From: Melioribacter roseus
GTDB taxonomy: Bacteria; Bacteroidota; Ignavibacteria; Ignavibacteriales; Melioribacteraceae
Length of the DNA stretch: 12,136 nt
Reading direction: 5' to 3'
NCBI GenBank assembly: GCA_020724325.1
Contig: DYHC01000013.1
Coordinates: 1-12,136, forward strand
The position numbers and the translations under genes were made by a program. Positions 1 through 7,048 of this stretch are shown here, one piece after another. The notes under the pieces are model-generated. The model saw only the letters and a program-made list of their open reading frames with translations, was not told the DNA's origin and did not search any database. Numbering within the stretch: the first letter of the stretch is position 1; each line of letters begins with the position of its first letter.

Positions 1-825
1 AACGATTTATCTAAGAAAATAAATACTAAGCAAGAAGCCAAAATTCAATTTTTGGTAGACGGTGTTGACGGGAACTCTGCAAATGTAATTCAAAATTATG
101 TGAACGCTGCAACCTACAGTTATTCTCTTGAATTGACAAAGGAGTATTTGGCTGTTACCGGTAAAAAAATGTACGTACCCATCGATCTTCAGCCAAGATT
201 CTGGTTTAATCCCGATTTACAATCCACGCGCTTTTTAATTCCTGGTTTAATGGGAATGATTTTGATAATTACTGCCGTAATATCAATTTCACTTTCTATT
301 GTTCGGGAAAAAGAGAGGGGGACAATTGAGCAGATCAATGTTTCACCTTTATCTTCTATTGAATTCATAATCGGGAAAACAATTCCTTATATAGTTATTT
401 CATTGATAAATGCCACAATAGTTCTTTTAGCCGGTTATATCCTTTTCGGAATAGCAATAAAAGGAAATATTCTATTATTACTGCTTGGCACATTTGCATT
501 TCTATTTGCGGCCCTAAGTTTAGGAATATTCATTTCTACAATTGCAGATTCACAGCAAGTTGCATTTCAAGCCGCAAATGTTACTTCATTATTACCGTCG
601 TTAATTTTGTCTGGATTTATTTTTCCTATTGAAAGCATGCCCGCTGCAATTCAAATACTTACGAATATAACACCCGCAAAATTTTATATAGTGATTCTTA
701 GAGCTATTCTTCTTCGCGGAGCTGGTCTTGGTGCATTCTGGGATCAATTGATTTATCTCGGAATCTTCGGAACTGTCTTTATTGTTCTTGCAACATTAGC
801 TGATAAAAAATCAAAAAATAAGTGA
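1..825 (+). CDS. ABC-2 type transporter permease, 5'-truncated (YbhS/YhhJ-like)
   Basis: This is the membrane subunit of an ABC-2 exporter of the YbhS/YbhR/YhhJ kind, which in well-studied members moves drugs or other small molecules out across the inner membrane. The frame is open from base 1, so the true start lies upstream; 274 residues are visible of about 370 expected. Seen: the end of the periplasmic domain (FLVDGVDGNSAN, then a WFNPDLQSTRFLIPG stretch that leads into the membrane in this family). About five hydrophobic segments follow. Between the first two is the conserved cytoplasmic motif REKERGTIEQ with a downstream Pro, the likely contact with the ATPase. SGFIFPIESMP precedes the last helices. 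The TTG at base 52 is an internal codon, not a start. The gene overlaps or abuts a paralogous permease at 831. Its ATPase and HlyD-like partner are probably upstream. The family call is secure; the substrate is unknown. Confidence 0.9.
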   Translation, partial: NDLSKKINTKQEAKIQFLVDGVDGNSANVIQNYVNAATYSYSLELTKEYLAVTGKKMYVPIDLQPRFWFNPDLQSTRFLIPGLMGMILIITAVISISLSIVREKERGTIEQINVSPLSSIEFIIGKTIPYIVISLINATIVLLAGYILFGIAIKGNILLLLLGTFAFLFAALSLGIFISTIADSQQVAFQAANVTSLLPSLILSGFIFPIESMPAAIQILTNITPAKFYIVILRAILLRGAGLGAFWDQLIYLGIFGTVFIVLATLADKKSKNK

Positions 826-830
826 GAATT

Positions 831-1961
831 ATGAAAACGATTTTTCAATTTATTATAAAAGAACTACTTCAGGTAAAGCGCGATAAGAAGATGCTAGTTA
901 TAATTTTTATGGCACCTATCCTTCAGCTCATCTTTTTAGGATATGCAGCAAATATGGATGTTAATATTGTTCACACTACGATTTATGATCTTGATAAAAC
1001 CGCTACCAGCCGCGAATTTATTCAGCGATTCGAACAATCCGGATATTTCATGATTGATTATTATGTTGAAAGTTACGACGAAGTTACAGAGCTGCTCGAT
1101 AACGGTAAAACACTTGTAGCGATTGTTATTCCTAAAGACTTCGAAAAGAAAATCAGCAGACGCGAAACTGCACCACTTCAAACATTATTCGAAGGTTCCG
1201 ACGGGAATAAGGCTTCAATTGCATTGGGATATATTCAGGGAATCGCAACAAAGTATTCTCAGTATGTTGTTTCGGAGGCAAAAGATAAATATGGAATAAA
1301 AATTTCTTTAAATGGTTCTATTTCTCCAGAGGTTCGTGTGTGGTACAATCCCGAAATGAAAACAAGAAATTATATGGTACCGGGAATACTTGGATTGATA
1401 TTAATGATTTCAACTATTTCATTAATGTCGATGGCAATTGTACGCGAAAGAGAAATTGGAACTTTGGAACAATTAATTGTAACACCCCTAAAACCCTCAC
1501 AGCTCCTAATCGGAAAACTAATTCCCTTCACATTGATTGGTTTTGTTGTGCTATTAATTGTTATGGTAATTATGACCCAATGGTTTGGAATAGTTGTACG
1601 CGGTAGTAAGATTTATCTCTTGTTTACCGCACTTCTGTTTGTTTTGTCTAATCTAGGAATCGGACTATTTATTTCAACAGTTTCAAAGACACAGCAACAA
1701 GCGATGATGGCATCAGTATTCGCCCTCATGATGCCTATGATTTACCTTTCGGGATTTGCATTCCCTATTGAAAACATGCCCCCCGTTGTTCAATATATTA
1801 CCTACTTAATTCCGTTAAGGTATTTTATTACTATTCTACGCGGAATAGTTTTGAAGGGAATTGGCTTTTCGTCCTTATGGTTTGAAACGCTTATACTTTT
1901 TTTGATGGGTGTAACAATTCTGATTTTCAGTGCATTAAGATTCAGCAAAAAAATCGATTGA
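831..1961 (+). CDS. ABC-2 type transporter permease (YbhR/YhhJ-like)
   Basis: This is the second membrane subunit of the same exporter; such pairs usually form a heterodimer with one shared ATPase. It is 376 residues from ATG 831, the normal full length. Order: a short cytoplasmic N-terminus (MKTIFQFIIKELLQVKRDKK), one membrane helix, a periplasmic domain of about 150 residues (including FEGSDGNKAS), then five or six helices. The REREIGTLEQ motif with a following TPLKPSQ matches REKERGTIEQ in the upstream gene, and SGFAFPIENMP matches SGFIFPIESMP, so the two are clear paralogues. An in-frame GTG at 822 would overlap the upstream stop (tga 823-825), but ATG 831 gives the typical family N-terminus and is preferred. 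The Shine-Dalgarno match is weak. The next gene begins 59 nt downstream, and no convincing terminator is seen between them. Confidence 0.9.
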   Translation: MKTIFQFIIKELLQVKRDKKMLVIIFMAPILQLIFLGYAANMDVNIVHTTIYDLDKTATSREFIQRFEQSGYFMIDYYVESYDEVTELLDNGKTLVAIVIPKDFEKKISRRETAPLQTLFEGSDGNKASIALGYIQGIATKYSQYVVSEAKDKYGIKISLNGSISPEVRVWYNPEMKTRNYMVPGILGLILMISTISLMSMAIVREREIGTLEQLIVTPLKPSQLLIGKLIPFTLIGFVVLLIVMVIMTQWFGIVVRGSKIYLLFTALLFVLSNLGIGLFISTVSKTQQQAMMASVFALMMPMIYLSGFAFPIENMPPVVQYITYLIPLRYFITILRGIVLKGIGFSSLWFETLILFLMGVTILIFSALRFSKKID

Positions 1962-2008
1962 TAAATTTCAATCAAACAAAAATGATTAACAGAAAAATAA
2001 TAATTAAT

Positions 2009-2012
2009 AGGA
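2009..2012 (+). promoter_or_regulatory. Ribosome binding site deciding the start of the DUF3943 gene
   Basis: AGGA lies 8 nt before ATG 2021. It supports starting there, directly before a signal peptide, rather than at the in-frame TTG 1958 or ATG 1982, which would add a polar, Asn/Ile-rich 13- to 21-residue tail before the signal sequence. Confidence 0.6.
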
Positions 2013-2020
2013 TTAATGAA

Positions 2021-3427
2021 ATGAAATTTTTTATTACATCAAGTCTCTTTTTCTTTATGGTGAATCTGAATTCAATTTCTACAGCGCAATTACTTGCCGA
2101 AACTGAATTACCATCCGGACTTTCAAAAAGTGAAACTGTTTTTGAAAAAGATTCGATAGCATCAAAAATTGAAAACGAAAAAAATTATCTATTACCAGCC
2201 GCCGAAGTTGTTGGTCTTAATCTAGGTGTCTGGGCTTTTAATAGGTATTTAACAAGCGAAGGATGGTCGGAAATTAGCTGGGAAACCATAAAAAATAATT
2301 TCAAAAATGGATTTGAATGGGATGTCGATGGTTACTTGATGAATCAATTCTTGCATCCGTACCATGGCTCAAATTATTTTAACGCGGCACGCTCTAACGG
2401 ATCAAGTTTCTGGGAATCTGCTCCTTATGCTTTTGGAGGGAGTTTGATGTGGGAATATTTTATGGAAAATGAACCACCCTCTTATAATGATATAGTGAAT
2501 ACACCTGTAACCGGAATAATTTTGGGCGAAATTTCTTTCAGGGTTTCTGATTTAATTATTGATGAAAGTGCAACCGGTTTTGAAAGATTTCTTCGGGAAT
2601 TATCATCTACGGTTATCTCTCCTATGAAAGGATTCAACCGATTAATTAGAGGTGATATGTGGAAGAATGGTATAAAAAAAGAAAAGCAAAGTTTCAAAGC
2701 AGTTGTTTCTGTTGGCGCGCATAATGTTTTTTTCAGTAGAAAGATAAACAACAGCAGAACGTATGCTTCCTTCAGAACAGATTTAAATTACGGTAATCAA
2801 TTCGATGTTAAAAATCATAAAGAACCTTTCGATTATTTCTCTCTTCATGCAGAAATAAATTTCACACCAGATGATAACATTGTAGGAATTCTTGCCAGCG
2901 GCGTAATATGGGATGATAATATTAAACTCTTCAACACTTCAAAAAATATAATCGGGATTTACAAAGAAGTAGATATTCTCATTAATACCGTTTATAAACT
3001 TTCAGCAACAAGTGTATCGGGACAAATAATCAATACAATACCAATCACTCCCGCAATTTCTATGCAAAATTATTTGGGATTATCTGCCATTCTAATGGGC
3101 GCGACAAATTCCCTATACTCTGTTGAATACGGAAAAGATTATAACATTGGTCCCGGTGCAAGCGGAAAAGTGGGATTTAAATTTTCTTTCAAAGAGTTTG
3201 GTGATTTTTATGCCAACTACAAAAGATATTGGATTCATACCCTTAGCGGCGCAGAGAGCGAAGAATTTGTAGGATTGCTTAATGTGGGTTTTACTTACAA
3301 TTTATTTTCGAAAACATCGTTGGGTCTGGATTTTTTACTTTATGAAAGATACGGGGACTATGAAAATTTTCCTGATACCCAAGATGCTAATTCTGCAATT
3401 AGGTTTTATATAAAACAATCTATATGA
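2021..3427 (+). CDS. DUF3943 domain protein, probable outer-membrane/secreted protein
   Basis: I recognise this as a DUF3943-family protein; the function of the family is not established. It is 468 residues from ATG 2021. Residues 1-23 form a signal peptide (MKFF, hydrophobic core, then STAQ as the likely cleavage region). Residues about 65-185 carry the family core, with conserved-looking NLGVWAFNRY, WDVDGYLMNQFLHPYHG (the HPYHG at 112-116), FWESAPYAFGGSLMWEYF, and PVTGIILGEISFRVSD. These are amphipathic or membrane-like helices with polar His, Tyr and Trp residues. Residues about 215-468 alternate in a beta-strand pattern rich in Tyr, Phe and Gly, with a final strand ending FYIKQSI, consistent with an outer-membrane barrel. 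It follows an ABC-2 exporter pair by 59 nt and precedes small envelope genes, so co-transcription is plausible. The barrel is inferred from residue pattern only. An enzymatic role for the HPYHG region is possible but unproven. Confidence 0.85.
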   Translation: MKFFITSSLFFFMVNLNSISTAQLLAETELPSGLSKSETVFEKDSIASKIENEKNYLLPAAEVVGLNLGVWAFNRYLTSEGWSEISWETIKNNFKNGFEWDVDGYLMNQFLHPYHGSNYFNAARSNGSSFWESAPYAFGGSLMWEYFMENEPPSYNDIVNTPVTGIILGEISFRVSDLIIDESATGFERFLRELSSTVISPMKGFNRLIRGDMWKNGIKKEKQSFKAVVSVGAHNVFFSRKINNSRTYASFRTDLNYGNQFDVKNHKEPFDYFSLHAEINFTPDDNIVGILASGVIWDDNIKLFNTSKNIIGIYKEVDILINTVYKLSATSVSGQIINTIPITPAISMQNYLGLSAILMGATNSLYSVEYGKDYNIGPGASGKVGFKFSFKEFGDFYANYKRYWIHTLSGAESEEFVGLLNVGFTYNLFSKTSLGLDFLLYERYGDYENFPDTQDANSAIRFYIKQSI

Positions 3428-3449
3428 GATTAAAGCATCAGGAAAGAAT

Positions 3450-3845
3450 ATGAAAAAAATAGCAGATAGAATTGCCGCAACAGTTGCAATAGTATTCAGT
3501 GGACTTTCACTTGCGGAAGGTTCACAAGTACTTTTGAGATTATCGATTCCGGATTACATCGTTTTTACTCCGTTATTGATTTATAATGTTATAATGGGTG
3601 TAGTCGGAATCTATGTCGGAGTTCAGATATTCCGGCGGCAGAAAAATTCATTGAAATATTCAACAATTGTCGCTCTCTTTCATATCAGCACATTAGTTAC
3701 AGTTAGTTTGCTCTATTTCATTAGTTCCGCTGTTTCAACGCATAGCGTTAATGCAATGATATTGCGATCGTCTCTATGGTTGATAGTCACTATTTCAGTG
3801 TTGTTGTCTAAAAGAAATTTTACTGAACTGAAGGAAAAGCTATGA
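3450..3845 (+). CDS. Small four-helix membrane protein, unknown function
   Basis: I do not recognise a family. The protein is 131 residues with four hydrophobic segments at about 8-27, 37-61, 71-95 and 103-121, joined by short loops. Basic residues FRRQKNSLK follow helix 2 and SKRNFTELKEKL ends the chain, so both the loop after helix 2 and the C-terminus are probably cytoplasmic. No charged residue sits within a helix apart from Glu23 near the end of the first, and there is no Cys or His cluster to suggest metal or redox work. ATG 3450 has a good Shine-Dalgarno sequence (AGGAAAG beginning at 3440). The stop overlaps the next start as ATGA (3842-3845), so translation of the secreted helical protein downstream is probably coupled to this gene. 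That coupling suggests a shared role in the envelope, which is an inference. Confidence 0.75.
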   Translation: MKKIADRIAATVAIVFSGLSLAEGSQVLLRLSIPDYIVFTPLLIYNVIMGVVGIYVGVQIFRRQKNSLKYSTIVALFHISTLVTVSLLYFISSAVSTHSVNAMILRSSLWLIVTISVLLSKRNFTELKEKL

Positions 3846-4255
3846 ATACAAAAATATTTTTTTTCTCAATTTTTTTAACAACTTCCGCTCTTTTGACTGC
3901 ACAAGAAAAAATTTCATTAACGGAAGTTGAAAAAGTTAAAGAGTATTTGTCGTTGAATGAAAGTCAGTACAATGCGATAATAAATATTGTTAAAGAAATT
4001 GAATTGATATTGGAGGATGACAAAAAAATAATTAATGGATTAAAGGAAAGAGTAAAGAATGATGATGAACCCGGCTTCTTTGAAAAGATAAAAGTAAAAA
4101 GAGGAAGAGACGAAAAAATATCGAGAATAAAGGGCTTAATAAAGAAAGCTGAAAATCAATTGAGTAGGGATCAAAAAGAAAAATTTAAAAATGTAATTAA
4201 GCCAGAATTACAAGAACTCCGCAAAGAAGAAATCTTTGGTTCGGAGAAATTATGA
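3842..4255 (+). CDS. Secreted small helical protein with LTxxQ-like motifs (Spy/CpxP-like)
   Basis: This is a 137-residue protein with a signal peptide at 1-20 (hydrophobic IFFFSIFLTTSALL, then TAQ, cleavage likely after A20 or Q21). The mature part is highly charged and almost entirely helical. It carries two motifs of the LTxxQ kind: LSLNESQ at 36-42, followed by a helix, and LSRDQ at 107-111, followed by KEKFKNVIKPELQ. Paired motifs about 65-75 residues apart are typical of the Spy/CpxP family of periplasmic chaperones and metal or stress sensors. Length also fits (Spy and CpxP are around 160 residues). The middle helix is rich in Lys and Arg (KIKVKRGRDEK). The similarity is weak, so this could be an unrelated helical protein. 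Its start overlaps the upstream membrane-protein stop by ATGA, and an Omp85-type barrel follows 16 nt later, a context in which an envelope chaperone would make sense. Confidence 0.65.
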   Translation: MNTKIFFFSIFLTTSALLTAQEKISLTEVEKVKEYLSLNESQYNAIINIVKEIELILEDDKKIINGLKERVKNDDEPGFFEKIKVKRGRDEKISRIKGLIKKAENQLSRDQKEKFKNVIKPELQELRKEEIFGSEKL

Positions 4256-4271
4256 TTTTTTATGTAGCTGA

Positions 4272-5375
4272 ATGATGAAAAAAAATATATTTAAATATTT
4301 CATATTGATTGCCGGGTTGATAACTATTACAGAAAAATCATGCGGTCAATCCATCGAAGAAAGTATTAAAGTAAGTAAAGTCGGATTTTACCCTGTCCCG
4401 GTTTTGTTTTATCTTCCTTCAACAGGATATGCCTTCGGTGCAGCGTTTCTATATTACAATAATCCTGATCCCGATAATTCCGATAGATTTCCCGACATCA
4501 TTGGCGGATACGGCACATATTCAACTAAAAAACAGATTCAAGGGAGTATAAGAGTTAACCGGTTTTTCGGCAAAAATGATTCCCGGTTTGATCTTGAAGC
4601 ATCATACTATCATACACCCGATCTATTTTGGGGAATTGGTACTGATCCTTCAACGAAAGTGAGTGAAAATGTTACTTACAACCAGTACAGAATCAAGCTA
4701 GATTTTCTTGCCTCGGTTATAAAAGATATATATATCGGCCCATACTTCTGGTTCGAAAAATTCACTCTTGCAGATTATGACCCGGATGGAGTAATTATTA
4801 AAGGAAATCTGCTCGGCTCTTTAGGTGTTTCCACATCAGGATTAGGTTTAGAATTTATCCTTGATCATCGTGATAGTCTATTCTTTCCCACCAAAGGAAT
4901 CTTTGCCGATATGAAAGGTCTCTATTTCAACAAATTGATTGGAAGTGATGTAAATTTTTTCCGCTTTGATCTTGACATACGTTACTATATCAGTATTGCA
5001 AAAGGGCAAGTACTTGCTCTCAATACTTTATTTAATAGCACAGCCGGCGATGTACCGATTCAAATGCTGCCGAAACTCGGAAGCCATCAAATGATGCGCG
5101 GCTACCCGATGGGAAAATACCTGGATAAAAATTTGTGGGCTGTTCAGGCAGAATATAGGAGCCCTTTATTTTGGAGAATCGGTGTATCAGTATTTGCCGG
5201 GGTTGGTCAGGTCTTTCCAAAATTTTCCGAATTCAGTTTAAGTGATTTAAAAATTGCCGGCGGAGCTGGATTAAGATATATGTTAGATAAAGAACAGCAT
5301 CTCAATGTCCGGCTCGATATCGCTCAATCGCGTGAGGGGACATATGTTTATTTTACTATTCAGGAAGCTTTTTAA
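4272..5375 (+). CDS. POTRA-less Omp85/BamA-TamA-type outer-membrane barrel
   Basis: This is a 367-residue outer-membrane protein of the bacterial surface antigen (Omp85, BamA/TamA) superfamily, reduced to the barrel. Seen: a signal peptide at about 1-26 (cleavage near SCGQS; the Cys has no proper lipobox), then alternating strands through to the C-terminus. The family landmarks are DHRDSLFFPTKG at 198-209 (the 'D.RD..f.Pt.G' strand region) and RGYP at 276-279, the L6 motif that docks inside the barrel. AEYRSPLFWRIGVSVFAGVG follows at 293-312, and GAGLRY comes near the end. The last residue is Phe, the usual BAM recognition signal. There is no room for POTRA domains before the first strand, unlike BamA or TamA. 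ATG 4272 and 4275 are tandem and neither has a clear Shine-Dalgarno sequence. Function in members this short is mostly unknown; protein or lipid handling at the outer membrane is possible. Confidence 0.85.
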   Translation: MMKKNIFKYFILIAGLITITEKSCGQSIEESIKVSKVGFYPVPVLFYLPSTGYAFGAAFLYYNNPDPDNSDRFPDIIGGYGTYSTKKQIQGSIRVNRFFGKNDSRFDLEASYYHTPDLFWGIGTDPSTKVSENVTYNQYRIKLDFLASVIKDIYIGPYFWFEKFTLADYDPDGVIIKGNLLGSLGVSTSGLGLEFILDHRDSLFFPTKGIFADMKGLYFNKLIGSDVNFFRFDLDIRYYISIAKGQVLALNTLFNSTAGDVPIQMLPKLGSHQMMRGYPMGKYLDKNLWAVQAEYRSPLFWRIGVSVFAGVGQVFPKFSEFSLSDLKIAGGAGLRYMLDKEQHLNVRLDIAQSREGTYVYFTIQEAF

Positions 5376-5418
5376 GATAATTCACAAAAAATATTTAGAG
5401 AGAAAAATATCAATAGTA

Positions 5419-6147
5419 ATGATGCAAAAAAGTAAAACTAAGAAAACAAAATTTGAGGTCGGTATTATTGCCGCCGGCGAAGGTTCAAGATTAAAAGCCG
5501 AGGGAATTCAAACCTCAAAACCGATGATTCCGATTCACGGTAAACCATTAATTAAGTGGATTATCGATACGGCAATCAATAGTGGAGCTGATAAAATAAA
5601 CTGTATCGTCAACGAACAATTGAAAGATCTTGAATCATACCTTAAATCATACAATGGTTCGAATAAAATAAATTTAGTAGTAAAAACAACTGCAAGTTCT
5701 TTCCACAGTCTGAAGGAATTGTCACAATATATAGCTCCCCCATTTTTAATTGCCACCGCCGATTCAATCTTCAGAGAAGATGAATTTAAATCTTTCGTAG
5801 AATATGGGATGAACAATTCTGATGCGGATGTGATAGTTGCTGCAACTGATTTTATAGACGACGAAAAACCGTTATACATAAATCTTGATAAAAAAAAGAG
5901 AGTAATCGATTTCGATGACTCAGACCAAAATTATGTATTCGTTACAGGCGGATTGTATCTCTTCAAAAAAGAAATCAAAAAAGAAATTGAAGAAGCATTG
6001 GATGAGAATACAAATCGACTGCGAAATTTTTTACGCTTTCTGATTAGGAGGAAATTTAGGTTTCAAATTTTCCCATTCTCAAGAATTATTGATGTTGATC
6101 ATCGAAGTGACATCATAAAAGCAGAAGAAATTTTAAAAAATAATTAA
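5419..6147 (+). CDS. NTP-transferase domain protein (CDP-alcohol or sugar-1-phosphate nucleotidyltransferase)
   Basis: This is a Rossmann-type nucleotidyltransferase that joins NMP from CTP or another NTP to a phosphorylated alcohol or sugar. It is 242 residues from ATG 5419. The signature IIAAGEGSRLKAEG at 16-29 binds the nucleotide and Lys34-Pro35 follows (SKPMIPIHGKPLI). KTTASSFHS at 89-97 and TADS at 113-116 (metal-binding Asp115) come next, and DVDHRSDIIKAE at 225-236 gives the second metal Asp and closing helix. DFIDDEKPLYI at 144-154 and FVTGGLYLF at 174-182 also look conserved. An earlier in-frame ATG at 5344, overlapping the barrel gene, has a chance GAGGGGA before it but would add a 25-residue basic-hydrophobic extension that the family does not need; ATG 5305 is less likely still. 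From memory, the KTTxSSxHS and DEKPLY motifs resemble a protein of Bacteroides inositol-lipid loci. The CDP-alcohol transferase at 9663 is the natural downstream partner. The nucleotide and substrate are not proven. Confidence 0.85.
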   Translation: MMQKSKTKKTKFEVGIIAAGEGSRLKAEGIQTSKPMIPIHGKPLIKWIIDTAINSGADKINCIVNEQLKDLESYLKSYNGSNKINLVVKTTASSFHSLKELSQYIAPPFLIATADSIFREDEFKSFVEYGMNNSDADVIVAATDFIDDEKPLYINLDKKKRVIDFDDSDQNYVFVTGGLYLFKKEIKKEIEEALDENTNRLRNFLRFLIRRKFRFQIFPFSRIIDVDHRSDIIKAEEILKNN

Positions 6148-6270
6148 TAGAGACTTCTGAACAATTGAATTTTGTCATATTGAGCAAAGCGAAATATCTC
6201 GATTTTAAGCTAAACTGAGATTCTTCACTTCGTTCAGAATGGCTAGTAAAGAATAATTCAGAAGTCTCTA
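6148..6270 (+). repeat. 123-nt palindromic MITE/REP-like element
   Basis: The ends are a perfect 14-nt inverted repeat: TAGAGACTTCTGAA at 6148-6161 and its exact complement TTCAGAAGTCTCTA at 6257-6270. Nested inside is an imperfect 27-nt inverted repeat (6174-6200 against 6217-6243). The element begins on the base after the nucleotidyltransferase stop and ends 20 nt before the mlaE start. Reading the terminal TA pairs as a target duplication leaves 12-nt ends starting GAGAC, as for IS630/Tc1-type MITEs, but TA is self-complementary, so this cannot be told from the palindrome itself. No transposase is present. Confidence 0.75.
6174..6243 (+). repeat. Imperfect inner hairpin of the palindromic element
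   Basis: The arms are 6174-6200 and 6217-6243, with a 16-nt loop (6201-6216). By direct comparison 19 of 27 positions are complementary and 3 more form G-U pairs in the + strand transcript. The arms read GTCATATTGAGCAAAGCGAA and, on the other strand, GCCATTCTGAACGAAGTGAA. This is close to the dispersed 'TCATTCTGAGCGAAGCGAAG' palindrome that I recall from many Bacteroidota-related genomes. There is no U-tract after the stem, so it is not a typical intrinsic terminator; it may still stabilise or process the mRNA between the two genes. Confidence 0.65.
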
Positions 6271-6290
6271 ATAAGAGATAGCTAAACCGA

Positions 6291-7046
6291 ATGACGGCAT
6301 TCAGAAATTTGATATATGACTTTGAAGAGTTTGGATTAATCATTCGCGATCTCTTATCTGGAATTAAAACTATAAGAGATAGTTGGGATGAAACATTAAC
6401 CGAAATGTATCTGATCGGCTCGAAAGCATTGCCTCTGGTTTTATTGGGAGGATTATTTTCCGGAGTAATCTTAGCAATAGAAACCGGTCATCAATTAAAA
6501 ATTTTTGGTGCTACATCGCTGATTAGCAGAACCGTGTCACTCGGTATGGTTAGAGAATTAGGCCCGGTAGTAACCGGACTTTTATTGGCGGCGAGAACCG
6601 GCGCAAAAAATTCATCAGAGATCGGTGCGATGAAGCTGAGCGATCAGATTGATGCATTGACTGCCTTTGGATTCAATCCGGTTCATAAATTGGTTTTACC
6701 AAGAACAGTTGCCGCTTTAATAATGTTCTTACCGCTGACTTTGATAGCCGACATTACCGGAATTTTTGGGGGAATGTTAATTGCTTATCAAACTTTTCAA
6801 ATCGAGTTAGCGTGGTTTTGGGACACCGCAGTCAATGCATTAAAAATGAAAGATTTATTTGTTGGTTTTGCAAAACCTTTCTTCTTTGGTTTTTTCATTT
6901 CTACAATAAGCTGCTACTTCGGACTTAGAACCAAGGGCGGTACTACCGGTCTCGGTAAAAACACAATTAACGCTGTAGTTTATTCTTCAATTGTAATATT
7001 AATCCTCGATTTCATATTTACAAAAATTGTCTGGGAAGTATTATAA
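6291..7046 (+). CDS. mlaE: MlaE-family phospholipid ABC transporter permease
   Basis: This is the inner-membrane permease of an MCE/Mla lipid transporter, which moves phospholipids between the inner membrane and an MCE protein in the periplasm. It is 251 residues, the usual MlaE length. An amphipathic N-terminal region (1-40) precedes the first membrane segment (about 44-65). The family hallmark spans residues 85-123: GMVRELGPVVTGLLLAARTG, then SSEIGAMKLSDQIDAL, with Glu89 and Glu110 in the expected places. FNPVHKLVLPRTVA follows (128-141) and three further helices complete the fold. The C-terminal RTKGGTTGLGKNTINAVV loop is typical too. ATG 6291 has only a weak upstream GAG-type match, inside the region just after the palindromic element. 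The ATPase gene starts 2 nt after the stop. No MlaB or MlaC gene is in the window, which is common outside Proteobacteria. Confidence 0.95.
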   Translation: MTAFRNLIYDFEEFGLIIRDLLSGIKTIRDSWDETLTEMYLIGSKALPLVLLGGLFSGVILAIETGHQLKIFGATSLISRTVSLGMVRELGPVVTGLLLAARTGAKNSSEIGAMKLSDQIDALTAFGFNPVHKLVLPRTVAALIMFLPLTLIADITGIFGGMLIAYQTFQIELAWFWDTAVNALKMKDLFVGFAKPFFFGFFISTISCYFGLRTKGGTTGLGKNTINAVVYSSIVILILDFIFTKIVWEVL

Positions 7047-7048
7047 CA

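Noticed and set aside
1340..1606. Open frame on the + strand inside the second ABC-2 permease, and similar antisense frames inside the other genes
   Set aside because: They overlap strongly supported genes, have odd composition (rich in Asn, Cys or Ser), and show no family motif.
1956..1973. GATTGA / TCAATC hairpin at the end of the second ABC-2 permease
   Set aside because: Only a 6-bp AT-rich stem and no U-tract follows, so it is not a credible terminator.
1958..2020. TTG 1958 start giving a 21-residue extension to the DUF3943 protein
   Set aside because: It would put a polar tail before an obvious signal peptide, and AGGA sits at the right distance from ATG 2021.
5334..5346. GAGGGGA followed by ATG 5344 as the start of the nucleotidyltransferase
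   Set aside because: The purine run encodes part of the barrel protein (Arg-Glu-Gly-Thr), the spacing is short, and the extra N-terminal residues lie outside the nucleotidyltransferase fold; ATG 5419 fits better. Kept only as a possible alternative.
6148..6270. CRISPR-like or tRNA-like structure in the longest gap
   Set aside because: There is a single nested palindrome, with no spaced direct repeats and no tRNA arms or CCA end.
6113..6343. Minus-strand open frame of 76 codons across the gap before mlaE
   Set aside because: Its product includes SHSERSEESQ, which is just the translation of the dispersed palindrome; both ends run into real genes and no start signal is present.
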